A DNA stretch of 64,000 nucleotides from Dermacentor variabilis (taxonomy: Eukaryota > Arthropoda > Arachnida > Ixodida > Ixodidae). A model generated the notes under the pieces. The model searched no databases. It saw only the letters and a list, made by a program, of their open reading frames with translations, and had not been told where the DNA came from. Location of the stretch: NCBI RefSeq assembly GCF_050947875.1, contig NC_134568.1, positions 216,053,648 to 216,117,647 on the forward strand, written 5' to 3'. Made by a program: the position numbers and the translations under genes. Below, one piece after another: positions 35,474 through 45,904 of the stretch (position 1 is the first letter of the stretch; every line of letters starts with the position of its first letter).

Positions 35474-37480
35474 TTAAATACGATTCTCGAAGCTCTTTTT
35501 CGTGCTGACAACGAAACCCAGATTGAAGGATTGTTGCGGTGATTTATCAAATAAGTGGCCCGGAATGCGCACCTGTTTTGATAGCGGAAGATTAGGGAGA
35601 GTAGCGGCATGAAATTTGTGGTTTTTGAAGCGGTATAAGAATGGTGTTTCAGTTTTTCCAACGTACTGTAATTTACAAACAGAACATTCGAGTAAATTGG
35701 TGCAGTTGTTAGCGTTGCACGTGAAATTACCTTTAATTTTCATGTGGAAGTCGGATGCAGTGCTCTTGCCAATACATGATGTCGTCATGTGTGCACAAAC
35801 CTTGCACCATGTTTTCTTGCAACGTAGGCAACCCGCAGTCACGGGAATCCTCGCTTTAGATGACGTTAACCTGTCATGCAGATAGATTACCAGATTGTCT
35901 GAAGACTACCCGAGGTGGTTCTGGAAAGATAACCTCAAGGTGATCACTCTGCGCTAGTATGTTAGTGTTTTTTAAGTGTTGACGAAACATTTGGAATCGA
36001 TGCTGAGTAGGTTAGAACAAGGTTACATTGTGTCTGAATGGACGATTGCATTTTCGCGCAGAACAAATAATCCTTCCGATTCAGCGCTTCAGCTTTTTTA
36101 ACGGCATCATCAACAATCTGACGCAGATATTCCTGCTGGATTAAAGCTTCGCGATGTTGTTAAGTTTTCATAAAGGTCAGACTGTTCCGAGCGAAGCTTC
36201 TTAAAGCGGAGCGCCTAACTATATGGTATACTGGTTTTCCAGTGTTTCACGTGTGAACTTTTGAAGTGAAGTCAACGATGCCTGTCCGTTAGTTTTCTAT
36301 ATAGTTTAGTGCTTAGTTTGTTGTTGGATAGGGAAAGTGTGACGTCAAGAAAGTTAATCTTATAACGAGAGTACTCATGTGAAAAAGAAATAGATGTGTG
36401 GGCGGTATTAAAATCAGCTATAAAGGATAATAGTTCATTTTCACCATGAGGCTATATCAGAAAAATATCATCTATAAGCCGCTTATAATAAAGAGGTTTT
36501 AGTTCGCGCTTGCTGAGAAAGTCATTCTCCAGAACAGACATAAAGATGCTAGCATAATTAGGTCCTATGCTAGTGCCCATTTATGTACCGCTTATTTGAA
36601 GGTAATGCGAACCGTCAAATTCAAAATTATTGAGTGGTAAAATTACTTTCAATAATGTAGATAGTGTGTCACTCACTACCAACGGTTTTTTCATCAGACG
36701 ATCTGTCAAATGCATGAACAACTGCCTCGATGCCATCACCATGGGGGATGTTTGCATCGAGTGAAGCCACAACGGATGTGACGAGTACGGAATTATCTGG
36801 TGTCACGAGGTCGTCGATGTCCAACAAAATATTGTTCGTATTTTAAGATAGGATGGGAAAGTAGATGGAAGGCTGCTGATTATTACATCAGCGTAACGTG
36901 AAAGTTGCTCCGTGACGGTGCCACTGCCCGAAACTATGGGCCGTCCGGGGCAGTCTTGTTTGTGTATTTTAGGCAGCAAATAGAAGCTGCCGGGGCTGAG
37001 TGGTCCGAATGAACCTGCTGCGTTATTGCTTAATTGCTGGGCCTTTACGAGACCTTTTATGGTATCTTCGACAATAGCTTTAATTGCGTGGTAGGATTAA
37101 AGTCTAGGCGCTTATAGCAAGTATGATCATATAGCTGTCTATGGGCTTTATTTATATAATCCGTTTTCCTAATGATTACCGTGGCCCCACCTTTGTCCGC
37201 TGGTTTTATCACGCTATCACTGCGTTTAGCCAATGACGTGATAGCTTTCCTCTCTTCTAATGAAATGTTTGGTTTAAATGAACTTTGCTTTTCATAAGCT
37301 TTCAGGAAGTCACGTTGGACGGTGGCAATATTCATGTTCAGGTATTTATCGCGCTGGGCCGGAGAGGTTCAACGGTTGCTAGAAGGTATAACTGGCGGCG
37401 TGTCCAAAGTGGATGAATGGCCGTGGAAATATTTCCGGAGGCGCATGTTGCGTGGAAAGTTAAAATCTTTACCAATTGAA
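35474..37480 (-). pseudogene. Penelope-like element: reverse transcriptase plus GIY-YIG endonuclease
   Basis: Minus-strand reading in order: KDFNFPRNMRLRKYF near 37480; SDSVIKPADKGGATVI (37200 region); NNFEFDGSHYLQISG and MGTSIGPNYASIFMSVLE (36540-36620); KRLIDDIFLI, the IDD catalytic block; INFLDVTLSLSNN; ALRFKKLRSEQSD. It then ends in a Cys-rich GIY-YIG region with CKKTWCKVCAHM, CNANNCTNLLECSVC and YVGKTETPFLYRF, stopping at 35474. This order (RT then GIY-YIG) is diagnostic of Penelope-like elements, which encode an RT related to telomerase. Several in-frame stops (after IFLI, after LTDRHR, and near 37370) and frameshifts disable it. A 44-bp hairpin sits at its 5' side. Confidence 0.93.
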
Positions 37481-37545
37481 AATCGTCATATCCGCCAGTT
37501 GCAGGACAAGAAGTTAGAGCCCGTGATAGGATGAGAAGTTCATGC

Positions 37546-37666
37546 ATCATGTAACCGCGCAAACGACAAAGGACAAAGAAGGAAACACAAAGGACAGGCG
37601 CGGACCTGTGTGTTTCCTTCTATGTGTTTCCTTCTTTGTCCTTTGTCGTTTGCGCGGTTACATGAT
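37546..37666. repeat. 44-bp perfect inverted repeat (hairpin)
   Basis: Left arm 37546-37589 begins ATCATGTAACCGCGCAAACG. Right arm 37623-37666 is its exact reverse complement, ending CGTTTGCGCGGTTACATGAT. The loop is 33 nt and contains an extra copy of GTGTTTCCTTCT, so two direct copies flank the right arm start. All 44 pairs match, so the hairpin is young or under conversion. It lies about 65 bp upstream of the first recognisable Penelope-like coding sequence. Confidence 0.95.
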
Positions 37667-38040
37667 ACATTCGAATATCGACCACCAATTAGCCCGCCTC
37701 TCCCTGTTAAATATGAGAAGTTCATCCCTAGTTAGGCTATATTCGGTCATCCTTTGTGGACACGTCTTAAAGTGCATCTGTTAACGTGTGGGTCACTTAC
37801 AGGCTGCTTACCCGTTTTGCTTTCCTTCAACTTTTTTCTTTTGTTTTCACGCAAGTTTGCACTCACAGTTGTTTTCGTTGACTTTGACATGAGTCAGTGC
37901 ACGTGCTGGTATCCTTGACACCACGGCATATTTTCCTTTTTTTTTTACACGAACAAGTTCGTAAAGTTTGTATTCACGATTTTGTTTCCTCTCGCTCGCT
38001 TCTTTCTCTTCTTACTGAGAAAATGTATAAATTGAGCTCT
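37667..38040. other. No gene seen
   Basis: Mixed DNA to the right of the hairpin; T runs at 37938-37950. It is possibly part of a second, inverted Penelope-like terminal region, but it does not match the left side beyond the arms. Confidence 0.35.
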
Positions 38041-38055
38041 CTCAGCTCGCAGTCG

Positions 38056-38092
38056 CACTCTTGATGACGGCTGGACGGCGGCCGAAACGTCA
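38056..38092 (+). ncRNA. Degenerate hammerhead-like motif
   Basis: TTGATGAC is followed by GGC, a 9-nt loop, GCC and GAAAC, resembling the CUGAUGA - stem II - GAAA core of hammerhead ribozymes, which are known in Penelope-like terminal repeats. The first core base is T where C is required, an extra C precedes stem II, and stems I and III are not evident. I consider catalysis unlikely and the call tentative. Confidence 0.25.
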
Positions 38093-38134
38093 GTAAAGTC
38101 TTGTTATTTTTCGTACGTGCGTGTATTACTGGAA

Positions 38135-38141
<7 letters not shown>

Positions 38142-38179
<38 letters not shown>
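38142..38179. repeat. (TA)n microsatellite
   Basis: Nineteen TA units after a short GTGTGT run. Confidence 0.95.
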
Positions 38180-38183
<4 letters not shown>

Positions 38184-38701
38184 CAGCAACATTTTCTGCG
38201 ACCGGCCGCACTTTTTAATTTGTGTGGGACGCGTGGCTTGCCGTTTCCAAGTGATGCATTGGCCCAGGTATAAAAGTGGTGTATACGAGACAGGTGCCCT
38301 GCGACGCTGCTAGTATTGGCGCCGCACCAAGGTTACGAGAATGCGCTGCGAAATTGTAGCAGTGTTAGTGGACCAGATAAAGTAAGCAATTTTTCACCAC
38401 TTCACTAGGCCTGCCGTGCACGGACTTAAAGGGCAACTCCGGCGATTTTTCGATGTCAACGGATGTCGATGAAATTCGCCGAGTACGTTCCTCTGAACAC
38501 TTCCGCCATGTCCTCAAAAAAGCAGGTTTGCGAGTTTCACATATTGCCTCGAACACCCTGCCTTGCCTCCTCCTCAGTTACAAGCCACATTGTGTATGAC
38601 GTCAGGAGGGTTCGATGCAGAGCATGGCGGGATCTTGTCAGTCGACGATCGTGAGCTGGTGCATGGCGTGAGAAGTTGCGTTCGCTGTAGACGTGCAAGA
38701 G

Positions 38702-38821
38702 ATGGGAGGCAAGTGGTGTTGCGTTGTTGGCTGCACGGACTTCAGCCCTCGCCATCCGCACAAACAGTTTGAGCCGATGCCGATCGCGTTCAGGCGAGGC
38801 CTATATGTCACAGTCGCGTAG
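38702..38821 (+). pseudogene. THAP-like zinc-finger start, truncated
   Basis: The ATG at 38702 opens 39 codons beginning MGGKWCCVVGCTDFSP. The CCVVGC block is the C-x4-C half of a THAP C2CH finger placed, as usual, within ten residues of the start. The frame then leaves the family pattern and stops at 38819-38821. No Trp or C-x2-H half follows in any frame I could join. A splice donor inside the ORF could rescue it, but I see no strong one. Confidence 0.4.
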
Positions 38822-39744
38822 TTCATGCGTCTGTTGCTGACGGACCTGAGCGACTGACCTGAAGCGAATTAAGCCATCAGGACGAAGAAAACTCCTTCTG
38901 TAGTGCAATTTTGACCATACGGAGTTTAAATACACCATTACTCATTTCTTACAGTGCAGACAGAAAACGAGAAGCGACAACGCGGAGCAGTATCGACATC
39001 GGTACGTTGCCGTTTTGGACGAAAAGCTGCCCGCCGCACTCAAGGGCACTTCCATAAATTAAATGCGACTATGAACATGGGTGTATTTTTGCGTATTGCC
39101 ATGCAGACTTCCGAGGTGCACTGCTTGCCTCGTATCCCAATTGGGCAGCAAGCGTAGGCCCCTCGATACAGCAGCGTAAACAACCGCCTCGTTCAGCTGC
39201 CAACGGTGTCTTTACTGGCATCGGCGTTTCCGCGAGAAAGCTACGCGTTCTCCAAATGAACGATCATACGCGCAAAGACCTCATCTATGTCCACTTTACG
39301 GAACATATTGTGTGCATGAATAGAATACGAAGAATCATAAGTAGACAGCATAACAACGCTCCCGTATATTATGGCCTCCGGCTCGCTGTTTCCGAAGGTG
39401 TGTGATCGCTCATATCAGCGGGATCCAGAGTAATGCAACGATGCTTACGTGCACAAAACCTGCCTGTTTTGATAAGTTCTGACATTAATTGATGCTACCG
39501 ATGAGCGGCTAGCGTTATATCTCAAGCGAACGACGAGTGGTCGCTGCACCTGCCGATGTATAATCAAATGCACCATTCGGTGCTTTGGAGTGTCAGCGGC
39601 GCTCTTGCGGGATACAAATGCGGAAAGTCGTGCTCTACATCTTACAGCGACCATGCGAAGCGCTTCCCTGAAAAGGGGTAAAACATCTAATATAGCAAGC
39701 AGCACGTATAAAATCAGCAGTGAGGTCTTCATGTTGCAGCACGA

Positions 39745-39965
39745 TATGTAGCTCATGGGCGCTGGCTCTCGTGGTGGCGGGTCGAATACGAACGGCGATT
39801 CGTAACTACTGAATTGGTCAGAATCATAAATGTCAGTAGTTGAGAGATCCGAAGAGCTGGCGCAGCTGACATTGTCACCCGAAGGTCCGGCGCGGTCAGG
39901 ATTCAGCCGAGCGTCTGCTCTTTGCTGCCAGCGGGAGAGACCGGCATGACTTGGGCGCCTTTCCT
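39745..39965 (-). pseudogene. P2X7-intracellular-domain-like protein, N-terminal fragment
   Basis: Minus-strand reading contains HAGLSRWQQRADARLNPDR, SDLSTTDIYDSD and FVFDPPPREPAP in one open frame. I recognise the SDLSTTD-YDSD...FDPPPREP wording as the start of a large family of single-exon invertebrate proteins related to the cytoplasmic tail of P2X7, often annotated P2X purinoceptor 7-like (memory only). The Cys-rich core (WCxCG...CC) and the C-terminal part are absent; after FDPPPREP the frame continues without family motifs. It lies close inside the right end of the TTAA element, 3' to a CRE, so that end may carry its promoter. Confidence 0.5.
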
Positions 39966-40171
39966 GTTGGGGACACTGGTGACGTCACACGAAGATGTCG
40001 CTCGGCCGCTTGGTCACGTTTCGGTTTCGTTTTTGCGCTTTTTTGCTTGTTTAAAATAATTTTCGAATTTGCGTAACAATTCTACTATTACACGCGTGAT
40101 AGGAGGGTCTCGGGAACATATATATTCCATTACCTTGACATGGTCAAAAATTCGCCGAAGTCGCGCTTTAA

Positions 40172-40633
40172 AATTCTCCTGTGACTTATCGCCTTTTTAG
40201 GACAGTTCTTTAGTCCTAAGGCCTGTTGAGCAAAAAAAAAGAAAGTGTGGACAAGTGTTAATGAGCCATTGCTGGGACGTTGCAGCAGGTTTGCAACCCA
40301 TCTCGAAGAACTCGCCCATTTTCACTTCTTGCTTCTTTGCTTTTGCACACGGCTGCCCGAGAAGTGACTCGTGCCACTGCGTGACAGGTACCCCCGCCTC
40401 TTCGGGCGTAATCAAAGAGCGGTGCGCACCCCAAGGCATGCGGGCAACCCCAAGCTTTGCCGACTCACCCGCCCTTGTTGGTGCATAGACGCGTGCACTG
40501 GCGCACACAGCAGTTGATTACCTCCCGCACACGAGGAGCACCGTGCCAACGCCGTTCGCAACCCAGGGTTTATGATGCACGACGGTGGGCTGCGACCGAG
40601 TATTCCGCTATCCGTCCTCGGCTGGCGCGCATG

Positions 40634-40636
<3 letters not shown>
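40172..40636. other. No gene seen
   Basis: Mixed DNA. Minus-strand frames up to 172 codons cross the CT array and are artefacts in part. Confidence 0.4.

Positions 40637-40697
<61 letters not shown>
40637..40697. repeat. (TC)n microsatellite
   Basis: About 30 uninterrupted TC units; a pure polypurine/polypyrimidine tract that could form a triplex. It reads as Arg-Glu on the minus strand and Ser-Leu on the plus strand. Confidence 0.97.
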
Positions 40698-40700
<3 letters not shown>

Positions 40701-41069
40701 CCTGGGTGCGCGCCTCGATAGTGTAGGCATCTGCAGGGACGGATAATGACGCTTGAGGGATTTGTTGTGATACACTCTCTTCTGACTTTCCACTCCAAGC
40801 TGGCAAAGTCCAGTATACGAGGCTTTGCCGCCATCGGCCGGATCCCTTTCACTCCCTGTCGGTGTACACGTCGTTCTTCAACGTGGTCTAAAAAGTGGAA
40901 CCTTTGCTTAAGTCTAGGCTGTTGTCGCACTGAGCCCTGTATTGAGTCAATTTAAACCTGCCAGGTTAAATAGTGGTTGTGTGTGCAACGCGGATTTCAG
41001 CAACATGGACAGAGAAACCTTCCTTTAATACAGTTAAAACAAGTTTAAGGGAGCACATTTTCGACATCA
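40698..41069. other. Flank and possible 5' UTR of the RTE element
   Basis: No gene. The last 100 bp (TCAGCAACATGGACAGAGAA onward) may be the untranslated leader of the RTE element; its true 5' end was not located. Confidence 0.35.
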
Positions 41070-44000
41070 TCTAGTGAGGCCAGTCTAGCTGTGCTATTGG
41101 AGGAATTAGCGGGCATTAAATGGGATATAATAGGGCTCAGTGAGGTTAGGAGGACAAATGAAGCATATACAGTGCTAAACAGCGGACACGTCCTGTGCTA
41201 CCGGGGCTTAGCGGAGAGACAAGAACTAGCAGTCGGATTCCTGATTAATAAGGATATAGCTGGTAACATACAGTAATTCTATAGCATTAACGAGAGGGTG
41301 GCAGATTTTATTGTCAAACTTAATAACAGGTAAAATTGAAGGTCGTACAGGTCTACGCCCCTACATCCAGTGATGATGACCAGCAAGTCGAAAGCTTCTA
41401 TGTAGACGTGGAATCGGCGATGGGTAAAGTCAAAACAAAATACACTATACTGATGGGCGACATCAATGTCAGGGTAGGCAAGAAGCAGGCTGGAGACAAG
41501 TCAGTGGGGAATATGGCATAGGTTCTAGGAATAGCAGGGGAGAGTTATTAGTAGACTTTGCAGAACGGAGTAATATGCGGATAATTAATACCTTCTTCCG
41601 CAAGCGCGATAGCCGAAAGTGGACGTGGACGAGCCCGAATGGCGAGACTAGAAATGAAATAGATCTCATACTCTGCGCCAACCCTGGCATCATACAAGAT
41701 GTGTACGTGCTCGGCAAGGTGCGCTGCAGTGACCATAGGATGGTAAGATCTCGAATTAGCCTAGACTTGAGGAGAGAACGAAAGAAACTGGTACATAAGA
41801 AGCCGATCAATGAGTTATTGGTAAGAGGGAAAACAGAGGAATTCCGGACCAAGCTACATAACAGGTATTCGCCTTTAACTGAGGAAGATGGCCTTAGTGT
41901 TGAAGCAATGAACGGCACTCTTATGGGCATCATTAAGGAGTGTGCAATAGAAGTCGGTGGTAACTTCGTTAGACAGGATACCGGTAAGCTATCGCAGGAG
42001 TCGAAAGATCTGATTAAGAAATGCCAATGTATGAAAGCCTCTAACCCTACAGCTAGAATAGAACTGGCAGAACTTTCCAATTTAATCAACAGCGTAAGAT
42101 AGCTGACATAAGGAAGCATAATATGGATAGAATTGAGCATGCTCTCAGGAACGGAGGAAGCCTAAAAGCAGTTAAGAAGAAACTTGTAACAGGCAACAAT
42201 CAGATGTATGCGTTAAGAGACAAAGCCGGAATTATCATTAGTAATATGGATAAGATAATTCAAGTGGCGGCTGAGGAGTTCTATAGAGATTTATATAGTA
42301 CCAGTGGCACCCAGGACGATAATGGAAGAGGGAATAGTCTAGAGGAATTTGACATCCCACAAGTATCGCCGGAAGAAGTAAAGAAAGCCTTGGGAGCTAT
42401 GCAAAGGGAGAAGGCAGCTGGGGAGGATCAGGTAACGGCAGATTTGTTGAAGGATGGTGGACAGATTATTTTAGAAAACTGGCCACCCTGTATACGCTAT
42501 GCCTCATGACCTCAAGCGTACCGGAATCTTGGAAGAACGCCAACATAATCTTAGCCCATAAGAAAGGGGGCGCCAAAGAATTTAAATTATAGACCGATCG
42601 GCTTACTGTCCGTTGCCTACAAAGTATTTACTAAGGTAATCGCAAATAGAATCAGGAACATCTTAGACTTCTGTCAACCAAAGGACCAGGCAGGATTTCG
42701 TAAAGGCTACTCAACAATAGACCATATTCACACTATCAATCAGGTGATAGAGAAATGTGCGGAATATAACCAACCCTTATATATAGCTTTAATTGATTTC
42801 GAGAAAGCGTTTGATTCAGTCGAAACCTCAGCAGTCATACAGGCATTACGGAATCAGGGTGTAGACGAGCCGTATGTAAATATACTGAAATATATCTATA
42901 GCGGCTCCACAGCCACCGTAGTCTTCCATAAATAAAGCAACATAATCCTAATAAAGAAGGGCGTCAGGCAGGGAGATATGACCTCTCTAATGCTATTCAC
43001 AGCGTGTTTACAGGAGGTATTCAGAGACATGGATTGAGAATTGGGGATAAGAGTTAATGGAGAATACCTTAGTAACTTGCGATTCCCTAATGATATTGCC
43101 TTGCTTAGTAACTCGGGGGACCAATTGCAATGCATGCTCACTGACCTGGACAGGCAAAGCAGAAGGGTGGGTCTAAAAATTAATCTGCAGAAAACTAAAG
43201 TAATGTTTAACAGTCTCGGAAGAGAACAGCAGTTTACGATAGGTAGCGAGGCACTGGAAGTGGTAAGGGAATACATCTACTTAGGGCAGGTAGTGACCAC
43301 GGATCCGGATCATGAGACTGAAATAATCAGAAGAATAAGAATGGGCTGGGGTGCGTCTGGCAGGCATTCTCAGATCATGAACAGCAGGTTGCCATTATCC
43401 CTCAAAAGAAATGTGTATAACAGTACTCACCTACGTGGCACAAACCTGGAGGCTTACGAAAGGGGTTCTACTTAAATTGAGGACGACGCAGTGAGCTATG
43501 GAAACAAGAATGATGGGTGTAACGTTAAAGGAGGGGGGGGATAAGAAGCTAGCAGATTGGGTGAGGGAACAAACGCGAGTTAATGACATCTTAGTTGAAA
43601 TCAAGAAAAAGAAATGGGGGCATTGGCAGGGCATGTAATGAGGAGGGAAGATAACCGAGTGTCATTAAAGGGACACTAAAGGGAAACAATAAATCAGTTT
43701 AGACTAATGAAGCATTGCTTGAGAACCCTGCAGGCAGTCATTAAAAAAAACAGTTTGATTATTAGATGAGAAAATGAAGGTCCAAGTATCAGTATTTGAA
43801 TTTCGCTCCGAAACCCCAGCGCCGGTACGTCAGCGTGACGTGAGGGATTCCAAAGTATGTTTTTGCACTTGGGCCGCGTTGGCTGAATAAAGGTTCCCGA
43901 AACTTGCCATGTTTAATATTTGGTTCCTTTAGAACACAATGTAGTCAATCTGTACCATTATATATAATTAGTAGGCCCTAGACGATACCATCAAAATCCA

Positions 44001-44370
44001 AGACGTCACTGCCCCCAGGTGCGGGAACTTAAGTAGGCGTCGCCACCCGTATTTCGTTCTTGCGCGTTTTCTGGCCTACCAAACGTCTTATCGTTGTAAG
44101 AGTGGTGTTTTTGCTGTTGTAGAACGGTAATTTACTGATGCAGAAGAAATCATTTTTCCCTTTAGTGTCCTTTTAAGGCTTACGGGCTGGATTCCAAGAG
44201 AAGGTAAGCGTAGCAGGGGCGACAGAATGTTAGGTGGGCGAATGAGATTAAGAAGTTTGCAGGGACAACGTGGCCACAATTAGCACATGACCGGGGTAGT
44301 TGGAGAAGTATGGGAGGGGCCTTTGTCGTGCAGTTGGCGTAGGCAGGCTGATGATGATGATGTTTTTTGG
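41070..44370 (+). mobile_element. RTE-type LINE with endonuclease and reverse transcriptase, degenerate
   Basis: The most complete retrotransposon here. The apurinic-like endonuclease reads WDIIGLSEVRR, VVQVYAPTSSDDDQQ, ILMGDINVRVG, WTWTSPNGETRNEIDLIL and KVRCSDHRMVR. A linker follows, then the reverse transcriptase: NIILAHKKG, QAGFRKGYSTIDHIHTI, ALIDFEKAFDSVE, KGVRQGDMTSLMLF, RFPNDIALL, VGLKINLQKTKVMFN and EYIYLGQVV. The C-terminal part is KKKWGHWQGM (43610), then WIPREGKRSRGRQNVRWANE after the nested MITE, ending in a TGATGATGATGATG tail (44350-44365), as RTE elements do. The catalytic FADD box is altered to FPND, and stops or frameshifts occur near 41274, 41520, 42100, 42510, 42590 and 42932. 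It is inactive. The start is not fixed. Confidence 0.93.
43665..44176. mobile_element. TTAA MITE nested inside the RTE element
   Basis: TTAA (43665-43668), then AGGGACACTAAAGGGAAA; the right end is TTTCCCTTTAGTGTCCTT followed by TTAA (44173-44176). The inverted repeats are 18 bp with one mismatch. The element proper is 43669-44172 (504 bp). Removing it with one TTAA restores the RTE reading frame exactly across the junction (codons for V-S-L-R-L-T-G-W), which proves both the insertion and the target duplication. No coding capacity. Its interior matches a relic at 545-640. The TTAA target puts it with piggyBac-type MITEs. Confidence 0.96.
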
Positions 44371-45479
44371 ACATTGGAAATAAATCAATTAAAATTTTCA
44401 TGGGCGGTCTAAACTTTTTTAATATGGATTATTATTGCGATCGATCCCCGACTTTCTTTTACGTCGATCGGGTAGTATGATTTAATTCCGACTGAACAAG
44501 TAGTGTCGGTGGGCGCCACTCTATTCTGCGTAATCAAACAACAAAACAGGACATAAAAGCTGTACATGTAATGGGGTGTCATAGATATCTCCAAAGCACA
44601 CTGATCTCTCAGTAGAACAGCACGTGATATTCAACTCGTTTAATTTATTTGGTCTACACCTTTCTTGTGCAACTGTATACGTGCCACCGGATGCTCCGGC
44701 TTATGTAGCACGGCATGTCGACCAACGAAGTAGTGCCAGTGAGTGTATCTATGTTCGTCGTAATCGAATGCTAAATCACAAAATCAAACTTGTGCATACA
44801 AGGTCGGGTCATAGGTATCTTTAAAGCACCCAAACCTCGTAAAGGAATTGAATATGATATCCGGCGGCTTTCGTTTTCTTTAATTTCTTGTATTGGGCTG
44901 CCCCATTTTTTTTTTTTTTTTGTACAAGGTATGTGCATAGCACTGGCTTTATGCCCATTCTTGGCCAATTCTGCAGACTGTCACGCAAGAGGTGTAGAAT
45001 GATACGTGCTGTATCTTTCTAAATGTTATCTCAATCGATGCTTCGCCTTTCGGACGAAACTGCGACTTCTTTAGCTGGCGGATGAGATGGAGAGGTTGGA
45101 ATCATTTGGCTGCTGTTATTTCATTTCACTTTTATATGGGCTAAGCTTTGTGGGTAAATAATCTTTTTTATAAGGCTATGCCTTGTTTTGGGCTACTCCC
45201 TACTGTGTTATTTCTGCTTGCGTAGCATTTCACATTAAGTGCTGAAAAAATTCGCATGCTTGGGGGAGAGTTGTTCATGAAGGGGAAACGTGGCTTCCGC
45301 TTTATAGACGCTCCTAGCTGCACGAAAACTTGGGCAAGTACCTCTAAAAGCAAGCTTCCCGGCCGACGGAGAATTCTCGAGTCGGGAAGGAAGGAAGGAA
45401 AAAAACCTTCTTCCTTACGCACTAGCTCTACCAACTGACTTCACTGGCCGGCAGAAGGTGATGTGAATGCAAGTTGGTG
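44371..45479. other. No gene seen
   Basis: Mixed AT-rich DNA with a T run at 44907-44922. At 45032-45065, CAATCGATGCTTCGCCTTTC precedes GGACGAAACTGCGAC; the same module occurs at 58487-58521 next to repeat family B. No coding motif. Confidence 0.45.
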
Positions 45480-45575
45480 AATTCTTATTAGCTCAACTAG
45501 GCGTGGCGGCTGCTTGTAGCCGCCCTGTTTCAAAGGTGATGCCAGCCGAAATCATCATCGTCATTAACAAGTCGA
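45480..45575 (+). mobile_element. I/Jockey-like LINE, 3' tail only
   Basis: GGCGTGGCGGCTGCTTGTAG, GCCGCCCTGTTTCAAAGGTG and ATGCCAGCCGAAATCATCAT with a TCATCATCG tail match the 3' end of the LINE at 28610-28680 and, in reverse, 52208-52270. Only about 95 bp remain, an extreme 5' truncation. Confidence 0.6.
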
Positions 45576-45904
45576 AGCCCTGATTATTAATAGACAACTC
45601 CGTGTGGAACGAGTAGCTTGGGAAGGTGGTAATGCTAGTGACTTCATTTCAAGTTCAAATAAATGTGACAGAGCCCAACTTGACCTCCACCCGGAGTGAG
45701 CATTTAACACGCTAGCGACATCAGCTCGATCTCCGGAAAGGTTAAATATTTCACTAAATGCTATTAATGTTAAATTTGACGCTGGCTGAAGGTGCATGGC
45801 CAAATTCTAAACGAGACTTAAAGGCAGAGTGGCACCAATCGAAATTAACGAACGAGGTATTAGAAAATAATTAAATTATTTTTCCAACGTTTAGCTGAAG
45901 ATGC
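45576..45904. other. No gene seen
   Basis: Mixed DNA; no motif recognised. Confidence 0.4.

Larger units (their letters stand above)
38426..40171. mobile_element. TTAA-flanked element of ~1.74 kb (piggyBac-like ends)
   Basis: TTAA (38426-38429) is followed by AGGGCAACTCCGGCGATTTT. The right end reads AAAATTCGCCGAAGTCGCGC then T and TTAA (40168-40171). The two ends are imperfect inverted repeats of about 21 bp, both starting with AG next to TTAA. A TTAA target duplication is the hallmark of the piggyBac superfamily (established knowledge). No piggyBac transposase is visible inside. The interior carries a THAP-like ORF start on plus (38702) and a P2X7-tail-like fragment on minus (39745-39965). 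CRE sequences TGACGTCA lie about 170 bp from the left end and 195 bp from the right end. The boundaries rest on the end match and the TTAA pair; a deletion inside is likely. Confidence 0.6.
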
